64,000 bases of DNA from assembly GCA_903849645.1 (NCBI GenBank), contig CAINJJ010000005.1, positions 62,001 to 126,000 on the forward strand, given 5' to 3'. Positions 25,847 through 34,015 of this stretch are shown here, piece by piece (within the stretch, counting starts at the first letter, position 1; each line of letters starts with the position of its first letter). Under the pieces are notes generated by a model. It had not been told where the DNA came from. It saw nothing but the letters and a program-made list of their open reading frames with translations, and ran no database searches. A program made the position numbers and the translations under genes. Origin of the DNA: an uncultured Acidobacteriaceae bacterium (lineage in GTDB: Bacteria; Acidobacteriota; Terriglobia; Terriglobales; Acidobacteriaceae).

Positions 25847-27466
25847 CTAGATGGACACCAATTCGCCGGGCTTCATCTTGTTCAGGTGGGCATCAAAGAT
25901 GACCCGCGAGACATAGACCGCCGTGAACAGGTTGGCCGCCAGACCGAAGGTCAGGGTGACTGCAAAGCCCTTCACAGGGCCTGAACCAAAGACGAACAGT
26001 ATGGCCGCCGAAACGATGGTGGTCACGTGCGTGTCGACGATGGTGACCCAGGCATGCGCAAATCCCTGATCGACTGCCGCCGAGGGCGCCTTTCCGGCGC
26101 GCACCTCTTCGCGGATTCGCTCGAAGATCAGCACGTTTGAGTCCACGCCCATGCCTATGGTCAAGATGACGCCGGCGATGCCGGGCAAGGTGAGCGTGGC
26201 CCCTGAGAATCCCATGAAGCCCAGCAGGATGACCAGGTTGAGAAACAGCGCCAGGTTGGCGTTGATGCCCGAGCCTTTGTAGTAAACCAGCATGAAGGCC
26301 ATGACCACGAGCACGCCGACAACGGCTGCCGTGACGCCCTGCTTGATGGAATCGGCTCCGAGGGAGGCGCCCACCGTGCGGTCTTCAAGATAGTTGAGCG
26401 AGGCCGGCAAGGCGCCGGTGCGCAGCATCTTCGACAGCACTTCGACTTCTTCCGGGGTAAAGCTGCCGGTGATCTCGCCCGAGTCGCGGATGGCGCTCTG
26501 AATCGTGGCCACTTCGCGCACCCGGCCGCCCATCACCACGGCCATGCTCTGGCCCACATTCTTGCTGGTGTAGTCGTAGAACTTGTCGCCGGCTTCGTTG
26601 GTCAGGGTGAAGCGGACATTGCGCCGCCCGTTCTGGTCCGTACCCGGATCGGCAGAGCGGAAATCGCTGCCGCCCACCACGTAGGCGCGGCGCAGCACAT
26701 ACACACTGTCGGAGTCGGAGCCGGTCCCCACTGTGCCGGAGCCGTGAACGACGGCCTCATCCGGGGGCAGTGCGCCGCCCAGGCTGCCGAGGGCTTCCTG
26801 ATCGTCCTTGTAAGGGCCACCAGCCACGGCGTGAATCTCAAGCCGGGCGGTGGACTGAATGATGCCCTTGACGCGGTCGAGATCGTCGATGCCGGGCAGC
26901 TCCACCAGAATCTGGTTGGCGCCCAGGCCGTACTCCTGAATCACCGGCTCGCTCACACCGAGCGTGTCCACGCGATCGCGGATGGTCTCGATGGCCTGCT
27001 GCACGGTCTTCTTTTCAAGGGCCGCGACGACCGGGGGACGCATGGTGAGCGTGAAGGCGTTGTCGGCTCCGCCGCCAGACACGTCGTATTCGTTGGAATA
27101 CTTGGCGTCGAGCGCGGAACGCACGTCACTGGCCTTGCCGGGCGTGGTGCCTTCTACCCGGATGACTTCCGGCTTGTTGGCGGGGTCTGGCTTGTAAGCC
27201 TGCGAAAAGCTCAGCTTGGCCGTTTTGAGGTCCTGCTGGATGCGCCCCACGGTGTTATCCGTTTCGGCGCTGACCGCTTCAGCCACAACCACCTGCAAAA
27301 TCAGGTGGGCGCCGCCGCGCAGATCCAGTCCAAGGTGAATGCGCTTGGTGAGAGCTTCCGTCATGGCCTTGCCGGTTACGCCCGAAGGCACCCCGATAAT
27401 GCCGTAGACGAAAACCACCAGGATCGCGACAATCAGGGCAATTTTTCCGTTGAGATTCTTCTTCAT
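25847..27466 (-). CDS. secD: Protein translocase subunit SecD
   Basis: A 539-aa protein with an N-terminal helix, the GLDLRGGAHLILQV motif, a long periplasmic P1 region (GVSEPVIQEYGLGANQILVE through the KMLRTGALPASLNYLEDRTV segment), and a six-helix C-terminal half with IGMGVDSNVLIFERIREE. It lies between yajC (83 nt upstream) and secF. Complete and of ordinary length. Confidence 0.95.
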   Translation of the reverse strand: MKKNLNGKIALIVAILVVFVYGIIGVPSGVTGKAMTEALTKRIHLGLDLRGGAHLILQVVVAEAVSAETDNTVGRIQQDLKTAKLSFSQAYKPDPANKPEVIRVEGTTPGKASDVRSALDAKYSNEYDVSGGGADNAFTLTMRPPVVAALEKKTVQQAIETIRDRVDTLGVSEPVIQEYGLGANQILVELPGIDDLDRVKGIIQSTARLEIHAVAGGPYKDDQEALGSLGGALPPDEAVVHGSGTVGTGSDSDSVYVLRRAYVVGGSDFRSADPGTDQNGRRNVRFTLTNEAGDKFYDYTSKNVGQSMAVVMGGRVREVATIQSAIRDSGEITGSFTPEEVEVLSKMLRTGALPASLNYLEDRTVGASLGADSIKQGVTAAVVGVLVVMAFMLVYYKGSGINANLALFLNLVILLGFMGFSGATLTLPGIAGVILTIGMGVDSNVLIFERIREEVRAGKAPSAAVDQGFAHAWVTIVDTHVTTIVSAAILFVFGSGPVKGFAVTLTFGLAANLFTAVYVSRVIFDAHLNKMKPGELVSI

Positions 27467-27549
27467 CGTCCCGTTTCTCTACTTCAAAAGGCGCTAAAAA
27501 CCTGTGCAAAACTCATTGTTTCAAAAACTTCTCCGGCCGCAAAACCGGC

Positions 27550-27882
27550 TTAGGAGCCCGAGGCGCCATCCTGCGTTGTTACCGAGGCAATCGAGTTCTT
27601 GGCAATCTCCAGCTTGAGGTTGTCCGGAGCCACGCGGATGATGATGACGTCGTCTTTGATGGAAAGGATAATGCCGCGAATGCCGCCCGCGGTGGTCACG
27701 CGATCGCCGGCCTTGATGGCGGCCAGCATCCCCTGCCACTGCTTCTGACGCTTCTGCTGCGGACGAATCATGACCAGATAGAGGACCGGAATCAAGAGAA
27801 GCGGCAAGAGCATCGGGAGGCTGCTTCCGCCACCGGCTGCCTGCATCAGTACCAGCACTGCAAAACTCGTTGCCACGTTCAT
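27550..27882 (-). CDS. yajC: Preprotein translocase accessory subunit YajC
   Basis: A 110-aa single-span membrane protein: LLLIPVLYLVMIRPQQKRQK and then VKAGDR-type signature IKAGDRVTTAGGIRG, followed by a small beta domain (ILSIKDDVIIIRVAPDNLKL). YajC binds SecDF. It is the first gene of yajC-secD-secF. An overlapping longer frame on the same strand (27521-28195) lacks protein-like character and is ignored. Confidence 0.93.
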   Translation of the reverse strand: MNVATSFAVLVLMQAAGGGSSLPMLLPLLLIPVLYLVMIRPQQKRQKQWQGMLAAIKAGDRVTTAGGIRGIILSIKDDVIIIRVAPDNLKLEIAKNSIASVTTQDGASGS

Positions 27883-28357
27883 CCTTTGCTCGCCCTGGCC
27901 GCGTTCTTCCGCTGCCTACCGGGCACAGGCGCACCCGGCTCTTTGCCGGGCCCCTCAAGAAAATTTGTCTCCGGGAATGTTCCTGGCCGCCGATACCGTC
28001 CGGCCCAGGGAGTGGAAAGAGACCCCGGCTGCTGCCCGCACCGGACTGAACTTCAGTCCCTCGCCGCACACCTGCCTGAGACCCAACCGCCGTCTGCTTC
28101 CTGTTCGACACAGCCCTCTTGTCAGAATCTTCTGCCCAAGCCCACGCGCACTTTGCGCGCACACTTCCACCGGATTCCAAAAGAATGCCTAGCAAGATAA
28201 GATACGCGCGGCCTGTTGCGTGTCAAGGCGGACGGCCTGTTTCCAGCCACATTGCGCGGCGAGTCCACGCCGCCGGACCCGCTGTTTCCCGTTTATAAAG
28301 CCCTTACGGCTTGGCAACCCCATCCTTACCGGCGCGGGAGTCTCCTGAAAAGGACGA
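27883..28357. other. Intergenic region upstream of yajC
   Basis: These 475 bp lie between the divergent yajC and the small 59-aa gene. Several frames are open by chance of high GC, but none has a credible start site, composition or recognisable family. It must hold the yajC promoter; no clear -35/-10 pair was found. Only the hairpins just to the right are notable. Confidence 0.5.
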
Positions 28358-28405
28358 GCCTGCCGGCCCTGGAAACCACGGAAAAGGTCCCCAGGAACGG
28401 CAGGC
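28358..28405 (+). ncRNA. Structured 5' leader hairpin before the 59-aa gene
   Basis: GCCTGCCG (28358-28365) pairs with CGGCAGGC (28398-28405). Inside it CCCTGG pairs with CCAGG, separated by an AA bulge from the outer stem. Just upstream a TCCT-GAAA-AGGA hairpin is also possible. The structure ends 8 nt before the ribosome-binding site of the small gene at 28424. It may be a regulatory leader; it does not match a riboswitch class recognised here. Confidence 0.35.
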
Positions 28406-28423
28406 GCCCATGGAGACAACGCC

Positions 28424-28603
28424 ATGATCAACCTTGATCCGCGCTTCCTGCTGCTGATTCCACTTGGCCTGGCCGAGGCCTTCCTTTTCTGGGCACTTTG
28501 GCATCTTGTGCTCGAAGCCTGGCCGAAGCTGAGGATCAGGGCGCGCGCGTCCCGGCCGGAGTCAGGATTTCAGTTGGAGAGCCGAATCCAGCTGATCCGA
28601 TAG
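28424..28603 (+). CDS. Small 59-aa single-span membrane protein
   Basis: ATG 28424 has GGAG 8 nt upstream. The product starts MINLDPRFLLLIPLGLAEAF and continues with LFWALWHLVLEAWPKL, giving one strong hydrophobic helix followed by a basic tail (RIRARASR) that would face the cytoplasm by the positive-inside rule. This amphipathic-then-basic pattern is unlikely in random GC-rich DNA. It stops 45 nt before the glycosidase gene on the same strand, so the two may share a transcript. No family name was recognised. Evidence is the start site, helix and charge pattern. Confidence 0.6.
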   Translation: MINLDPRFLLLIPLGLAEAFLFWALWHLVLEAWPKLRIRARASRPESGFQLESRIQLIR

Positions 28604-28648
28604 ACAGCGACCGACCCCGGCCCTTAGGCTCTCTGCGGAGACCCTTTG

Positions 28649-30448
28649 ATGCTTGCCTTCGTCCGCCGCTCTCTGCCTGCCCTGCTGCTGGTTGCCGCTC
28701 CGCTTTCCTCCTCCGCACAGTCACCGGAGACCATCCGCTCCATCGACATGCCGCAGTATTCGGTACGGGTGGAAGCAGGCACGCCGCCGCGCCTGCGCAT
28801 CGAGCGTGACCATCAAGCGGTTTTTGTGGTGCCCGTGGTGGCGGGACTCGGGTCCGACACCCAGCAGGAGAAGCTCTCGGCCATCGAAAGCACTCTCAAG
28901 CGGGCAGCCGACGGCGCTTTTGTGCTCGACGCCACCGCAACCAGTTCCCTGTGGACCAACCGGCGGTTCCAATGGCATTTCTATCCCGACCGCATCGAGT
29001 TTCAGCAGTTTGCCACGGGACACGGCAAGCTGGGGCGCAGCTACTTTCTCTCCAACGGCGTCTCCAATCGCTGGGATAACGGCGCCACCGAGGGGCACAA
29101 CTGGGAGACGGCCCTCTATGCGGACCGCTACTTCGCGCCCAACCCCAACCACGCCAACCAGTTTGAGTTCAACATCGCGATGCCTCAGATTCTGGGCTTC
29201 AGCGTAGGGCGGACGCCGGACTCGGACCAGGACTTCCGTCCCGAGCGCATGACAGGCCTGTTTGCCCCGCCGCCGCTGTTTCTCGCCTTCCACCTGGACA
29301 AGACCTGGACCGGCGTCGGCATTGGCGCAAAGCCCGGCGACTACCAGTTCCCTGCCCTGGAGTACACCGGCTCCCGCTATGCCGGAGCCGCCTTCTTTGT
29401 CGACTACCAGGGCTACCGTGCGATCAACGGGGAGTTTGCCTCGCCCGTGCTGGCCTTCACGTTTGCCTTCGACCCGCTCGACGCGCTGGCGAGCTACACG
29501 GGCTGGCTGGACCGAAGCGGCTTCTCAACACAGCCGGCTACCAAAGACGTGCTCTGGCACCATCTTCCCGTTTTCTGCGGCTGGGCCGAGCAGACGGTGG
29601 AGACAACGCCCTTTGGCCAGGCGCCGAATTCGGCGGCGACCCAGGCCAACTACGAAAAGTGGATTGCGACGCTCGAACAGCGCGGCCTGCCCTTCGGGAC
29701 CATCGTGATTGACGACAAGTGGCAGCAGGGCTATGGAACCTTTGAGGTGGACGAGAGGAAATGGCCCGACATGAAGGGCTTTGTAGCGGCGCAACACGCC
29801 AAGGGCCGCCACGTGCTGCTTTGGGTTCCGCTGGCTGAGACCGACGGCTTGCCGGAAGCGCTCTGCGTGAAGGCGCAGGGCAAGTGCGTCACCGCCGACG
29901 TGGGCAAACCTGAATACGAAGCCTACCTGCGGCCGCGCATTCGCCACCTGGTGGAAGACGTGGGCGTGGATGGTTTCAAGGAGGATTGGGTGGGCGCGCC
30001 CGCCGTGCCCGGCCTGCCCCTCACCGGCCCCTACACCGGCATCGAGTTTGTGCGCCGGTTCCAGTGGATTCTGTGGAGCGAGGCCCACAAGGCTAAACCC
30101 GAGGCCATGGTCGAGACCCAGACCGTCAACGCTCTTTTCAGGGAGTCGAGCGACCTGACCCGCCTGAACGACATCTGGTACGCGACCCGCAATGTTCCTG
30201 ACATGATGCGCCTCCGCGCCCGCATCGCCAACATATCCGGCTGGCCCCTGGTTGACACGGACAACGCCTCCTCCACCACTCTGAGGGATTGGTGGAGCTA
30301 CATGCAGGCGCAGCCGTCGATTGGCATTCCGGCGCTCTACTTCATCACGAAGACTGAATCGACACAGGAGAGCCCGTCCGCGGATCAATGGTCGGAGCTG
30401 GCGGGCATCTGGCGGAGTTATATCGAGACCGTCAAGCAGAGATATTGA
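28649..30448 (+). CDS. Secreted TIM-barrel glycosidase (clan GH-D/GH31-like)
   Basis: A 599-aa protein from ATG 28649 (a TTG directly precedes it; GGAG upstream). Signal peptide LPALLLVAAPLSSSAQS. An N-terminal beta-sandwich (to about residue 310) leads to a barrel with FGTIVIDDKWQQGYGTFEVD, HVLLWVPLAETDG, and DVGVDGFKEDW, where the Asp after KE sits where alpha-galactosidase-type enzymes of families 31/36 keep their nucleophile. The end has STTLRDWWSYM and GIPALYFITKTES. It probably cleaves alpha-linked sugars outside the cytoplasm. The exact family is not certain. Confidence 0.68.
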   Translation: MLAFVRRSLPALLLVAAPLSSSAQSPETIRSIDMPQYSVRVEAGTPPRLRIERDHQAVFVVPVVAGLGSDTQQEKLSAIESTLKRAADGAFVLDATATSSLWTNRRFQWHFYPDRIEFQQFATGHGKLGRSYFLSNGVSNRWDNGATEGHNWETALYADRYFAPNPNHANQFEFNIAMPQILGFSVGRTPDSDQDFRPERMTGLFAPPPLFLAFHLDKTWTGVGIGAKPGDYQFPALEYTGSRYAGAAFFVDYQGYRAINGEFASPVLAFTFAFDPLDALASYTGWLDRSGFSTQPATKDVLWHHLPVFCGWAEQTVETTPFGQAPNSAATQANYEKWIATLEQRGLPFGTIVIDDKWQQGYGTFEVDERKWPDMKGFVAAQHAKGRHVLLWVPLAETDGLPEALCVKAQGKCVTADVGKPEYEAYLRPRIRHLVEDVGVDGFKEDWVGAPAVPGLPLTGPYTGIEFVRRFQWILWSEAHKAKPEAMVETQTVNALFRESSDLTRLNDIWYATRNVPDMMRLRARIANISGWPLVDTDNASSTTLRDWWSYMQAQPSIGIPALYFITKTESTQESPSADQWSELAGIWRSYIETVKQRY

Positions 30449-30516
30449 GTCAGGTAACTCTACCGGGAGCCGGCTTGTCCGCCTGGGGCATGGGAAAGCT
30501 CATGCCGCCGCGCACG

Positions 30517-31116
30517 TCAGCCGGGAGTGTCTTCCGGCTCCCAGTAGCGTGTCTCCGGGCGCGCGCAGCTCAGGCAGAGCCGTTCGCCCGCAACCTCAGT
30601 GAACCGCCCGAAGTTCACACCCTCCCCGCAGCGAGGGCACAGGAAGCGCTCGCTCTTGCAACCCGGCAGCTCGGCGGCATCCACGACGACCCGCACCCAC
30701 TGTTCGCGGAATAGCTCTGCGTCGGAGAGTTCGCGGTAGGCCAGCATCTGCCGCTGTCCCTTGCTTTCGATGTGCGGGAACCGCTGGTCGGCGAGGGCGC
30801 GGGAGTTCTCCAGCGCCACCACCCGCACGCCATGCCCGGAGGCCAGATCGACAAAGGTTGCCGCCATCTTGCCCCAGTCGCGAAATTTGAGAGTGCGCTT
30901 GCCCAGGCGGCAGCCGGTCACGAGGCCGATAGCGTCCGTGGCGCAGCGGTCAATCTCGACGTAAGTCACCAGGCGCTTGCGGTCTGCGCCGCGCGGGTCC
31001 TCGATCCCCAGGCGGGCAAGTCCCACCAGGGCCATGCGCACGCCGAGAATCTGCCCTGCGCAGAGGTGACCGTGCGCGTCTTCGGCCCTTCGCAAAAGCT
31101 CGTCGAGTGATTCCAT
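30517..31116 (-). CDS. FmdE-family protein with C-terminal zinc ribbon
   Basis: A 199-aa protein with the FmdE signatures HGHLCAGQILGVRMA, IDRCATDAIGLVTGCRLGKR and LKFRDWGKMAATFVD, named for subunit E of formylmethanofuran dehydrogenase. A C-terminal ribbon has two Cys pairs (CPRCGEG and CLSCARPE). No other methanofuran or formate genes are near, and members outside methanogens have no settled role; a molybdopterin or metal-related function is often guessed. The gene converges on the glycosidase gene and follows an unrelated secreted-protein gene by 26 nt on its own strand. Confidence 0.8.
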   Translation of the reverse strand: MESLDELLRRAEDAHGHLCAGQILGVRMALVGLARLGIEDPRGADRKRLVTYVEIDRCATDAIGLVTGCRLGKRTLKFRDWGKMAATFVDLASGHGVRVVALENSRALADQRFPHIESKGQRQMLAYRELSDAELFREQWVRVVVDAAELPGCKSERFLCPRCGEGVNFGRFTEVAGERLCLSCARPETRYWEPEDTPG

Positions 31117-31142
31117 AGGCCCTTCCCGAATTTGCCGGCTCG

Positions 31143-31880
31143 CTACTTTGGCTTGACTTCCGTGGCTGGCGTGTCGGTTTCATCCCCGCCATCCTCCACC
31201 AGTACCGCGGAGCCGGGGACGATCTCGTAGCTGACCGCATCGCTTCCCGCGGGGTGAAAGGTAATTCGCAGCGGCTCGCGCTGCCACTCCGGCTGGCCGC
31301 AGGCCGGGTCTCCATCAGAGCTCCTGGCATCCAGAGCCGTGAGCTTCTTTCGAAGCACCGCCTTGCGCGCCGCTACCTGGGCCACCACCGCGTAAAGGCT
31401 CTTGCCGCTGGGTGTCACGCCGCAATAGGCGGCGTAGTCGCGAAACCAGCTCACCTGGCTGACTCCCGGATCATAGTCCGGCAGTTTGAGGGCCGCGATG
31501 CGCCCCGTGACGCGATCAACCAGAAGCCACGGCCCACGCTGCCAGACCCAGTGATCGCCCTTGTCCGCGGCGGCCGGCTTTTCCCCCGGCAGGGCGTCGT
31601 TCAGTTTGATGACCCGCCGCACCACAAAGCTGCGGTCGGTCACGTCGTGGGCTTCGCCCGTGGTCCACTCTTTGAGTGCCCCATCCACAAGCAGGCCGCG
31701 AATTCTGAGTTCCTGCTCGGCCGGGGAAGCGCCTGCAGGATCGCCGGCCTTGGAGTAGTGAACCCGCCTTGCCGCGCCCAGAACCACCAGGTGCGCCTTG
31801 CGCGGAGCAGCCTGCGCCGCCCAAGCAAATGCAACCGCTGACAGCAAAACGAGAAGTGCAATTCTTCCGCCGAATCTCAT
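31143..31880 (-). CDS. Secreted protein of unknown function
   Basis: A 245-aa protein with a signal peptide (RIALLVLLSAVAFAWAAQA). The mature part begins APRKAHLVVLGAARRVHYSK and contains TDRSFVVRRVIKLNDALPG, WVWQRGPWLLVDRVTGRIAA and SWFRDYAAYCGVTPSGKSLY. The aromatic strand-like segments suggest a beta-rich fold. No family was recognised. It precedes the FmdE-family gene by 26 nt, so the two may be co-transcribed. Confidence 0.7.
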   Translation of the reverse strand: MRFGGRIALLVLLSAVAFAWAAQAAPRKAHLVVLGAARRVHYSKAGDPAGASPAEQELRIRGLLVDGALKEWTTGEAHDVTDRSFVVRRVIKLNDALPGEKPAAADKGDHWVWQRGPWLLVDRVTGRIAALKLPDYDPGVSQVSWFRDYAAYCGVTPSGKSLYAVVAQVAARKAVLRKKLTALDARSSDGDPACGQPEWQREPLRITFHPAGSDAVSYEIVPGSAVLVEDGGDETDTPATEVKPK

Positions 31881-32062
31881 GATGTCTTCTCCTGAGATAT
31901 TGGCGCAAATCTGGAAGGAAAGACGGAAGAGACGCGCTCTTCACGTGGTCAGGTGCTTCATGCGAATCAAAACTCGAACTTTTTTTGGCAGGATCTTGCC
32001 GTCCCTGCTCCCGGTCTTGCGAAGCCACTTTGACGATTGCCGCGTTGCCCTTTTTCGAGCTC

Positions 32063-33529
32063 CTAAAGCTTGGCGGCCTCCACCGCCCGCGCCACGCGAA
32101 AGGCCGCCGACTCGTTGAGATGCGCGGCCAGCACCTGCATGCCCACGGGCAGGCCCGCGGCCGTTGTGCCGCTGGGCACCGTGACGCCGCAGATGCCCGC
32201 CAGGCTCGCCGTCACCGTGTAAATGTCGGCCAGGTACATGGCCAGCGGATCGCCGGTTTTTTCGCCCAGCTTGAATGCGGGCGTGGGCGCGGTCGGGGTC
32301 ACAATCGCATCCACATCGGCGAACGCGCGCAGGTACTCCTCGGCCAGCAGCCGCCTGACCTGCTGCGCCTTCAGGTAGTAGGCATCGTAGTAGCCCGCGC
32401 TCAAGGCATACGTCCCCAGCATGATGCGGCGCTTGACCTCAGCTCCGAAGCCCTCGTCGCGGGAGTTGCTATACATGGCCGAGAGCGTGTCGGAGGATGG
32501 CGAGCGATAGCCGTAGCGCACGCCGTCAAAGCGGGCAAGGTTGGCGCTGGCCTCGGCCGTGGCCACCAGGTAGTACACCGGAACGGCGTACTTTGTGAGG
32601 GGCAGCGAGATGGGCTTCAAGGTGCATCCGGCCGCCTGCAGCGCGGCGATACCCCGCTCGATGGCGGCGCGGACCTCGGAATCGAGACCGTCGGCAAAGT
32701 ACTCAGCCGGAATGCCGATGCGCAGGCCTTCGACCGGCTTGTCGCTTTCGGCGGCATAGTCGGGCACAGGAGCCGATGAGCTGGTGGCGTCCCTGGGGTC
32801 GAGGCCGGCGATGACGCCCAGCAGGGTGGCCGCGTCGCGCACGTTGGCCGCGAAGGGTCCTACCCGATCAAGCGAGGATGCGAAGGCGATCAGCCCGTAG
32901 CGCGAGACGCGGCCATAGGTCGGCAGCACGCCCACCACGCCGCAGAAGCTCGCCGGCTGGCGAATGGAGCCGCCGGTGTCAGTGCCCAGCGTGGCCACAG
33001 CCATGTTGGCCGCCACCGCCGCCGCGGAGCCGCCGCTGGAGCCGCCGGGAACCCGCTCCGTGTCCACCGGATTACGCACCGGCCCGTAAGCGGAGTTCTC
33101 GTTGGAAGAGCCCATGGCGAACTCGTCGCAGTTGACCTTGCCCAGCAGAACCGCGCCTGCCGCCTCAAGCCGGGCAACGGCGGTGGCGTCATAGGGAGGC
33201 CTGTAGCCCTCCAATATCCTTGACCCCGCCGTGGCGGGAGCGCCCTCCATCACCAGCACATCCTTGATGCCCACCGGGATGCCCGCGAGCGGCGGCAGGG
33301 GATCGCCCTTGGCGGCGGTTTCGTCCACCCTGGCCGCCTGGGCCAGCGCACGCTCCCTGGTCAGGCTCAGGTACACATTGAGCCGGGGATTCACCTCTGC
33401 AATGCGGTCGTAGTAGCTCGCCGCCAGGTCGGCGGCTTTCGTCGTCCCCGCGGTGATTCCGGCGCGGAGATCCGCCAGGGTCCTGGGCTTTGCAACGTAG
33501 CTTTCCACGGTCTTGGATTCGCTGGACAA
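32063..33529 (-). CDS. gatA: Glu/Asp-tRNA amidotransferase subunit A
   Basis: A 488-aa amidase-signature protein. The start is a TTG at 33529 preceded by AGAGGA; no ATG fits. The Ser-cisSer-Lys triad is intact: K89 in PVGIKD, S164 in GGSSGGS, S188 in DTGGSIRQ, with the spacing of known GatA proteins (75 and 24 residues). GatCAB converts Glu-tRNA(Gln) to Gln-tRNA(Gln), and often Asp-tRNA(Asn) to Asn-tRNA(Asn), using glutamine as amide donor. GatC is encoded 58 nt upstream; GatB is not in the window. Confidence 0.95.
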   Translation of the reverse strand: MSSESKTVESYVAKPRTLADLRAGITAGTTKAADLAASYYDRIAEVNPRLNVYLSLTRERALAQAARVDETAAKGDPLPPLAGIPVGIKDVLVMEGAPATAGSRILEGYRPPYDATAVARLEAAGAVLLGKVNCDEFAMGSSNENSAYGPVRNPVDTERVPGGSSGGSAAAVAANMAVATLGTDTGGSIRQPASFCGVVGVLPTYGRVSRYGLIAFASSLDRVGPFAANVRDAATLLGVIAGLDPRDATSSSAPVPDYAAESDKPVEGLRIGIPAEYFADGLDSEVRAAIERGIAALQAAGCTLKPISLPLTKYAVPVYYLVATAEASANLARFDGVRYGYRSPSSDTLSAMYSNSRDEGFGAEVKRRIMLGTYALSAGYYDAYYLKAQQVRRLLAEEYLRAFADVDAIVTPTAPTPAFKLGEKTGDPLAMYLADIYTVTASLAGICGVTVPSGTTAAGLPVGMQVLAAHLNESAAFRVARAVEAAKL

Positions 33530-33587
33530 TCGAGAATTCCTCTCTGGCCTGTTCCTGCTTCAATCTTCTGCACGAGCGCGCGCCGGG

Positions 33588-33899
33588 CTAGCGCTCGATC
33601 ACCTTGGGCACCTTGAAGAATGCCTGGTCGGTCTCGGGAGCCTGCGCCATCACGGTGGCCCTGTCGAGCGAGGGCAGCCGCAGATCGGCGCGCAGCGCGC
33701 CCTGGCCCGCGGCGTCCACCAGTTCGTTCACCTGCGCCAGGGGCTCCACGCCGGTGGTATCCAGCTCATTCAACTCGGCCACATAGTCCAGAATGGCGTT
33801 CAGATCGCCGAGCATCGCGCCGCTCTCCTGAGGCGTCAACTCCAGGTGGGCCAACTCGGCCACGCGTTCCACTTCTTCCACACTCACTCTTGCGCTCAT
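33588..33899 (-). CDS. gatC: Glu/Asp-tRNA amidotransferase subunit C
   Basis: A 103-aa protein from ATG 33899: VEEVERVAELAHLELTPQES at the N-terminus and ILDYVAELNELDTTGVEPLA, the usual GatC pattern, ending FFKVPKVIER. GatC wraps around GatA and steadies the GatA-GatB complex. The frame is open well upstream into the neighbouring gene, but that part is not protein-like. It directly precedes gatA. Confidence 0.93.
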   Translation of the reverse strand: MSARVSVEEVERVAELAHLELTPQESGAMLGDLNAILDYVAELNELDTTGVEPLAQVNELVDAAGQGALRADLRLPSLDRATVMAQAPETDQAFFKVPKVIER

Positions 33900-33974
33900 T
33901 CCCGGCTTTACCCCTTGCGCCGTTTCGGCCACGGCATCGGTTGCGGGGGCTCCCGTGGGCGCTCCCGAAGGTAA

Positions 33975-33980
33975 AGTATA
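33975..33980 (-). promoter_or_regulatory. Possible -10 box for gatCA
   Basis: Read on the minus strand, TATACT lies 75 nt upstream of the gatC start. No good -35 is visible, so this is weak. Confidence 0.25.
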
Positions 33981-34015
33981 GCCGCTCCCCGTTTCCCCGC
34001 GGAGTGCGGCTGTGG

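Noticed and set aside
27521..28195. 224-codon frame overlapping yajC
   Set aside because: Overlaps the well-supported yajC in another frame and has no recognisable protein character.
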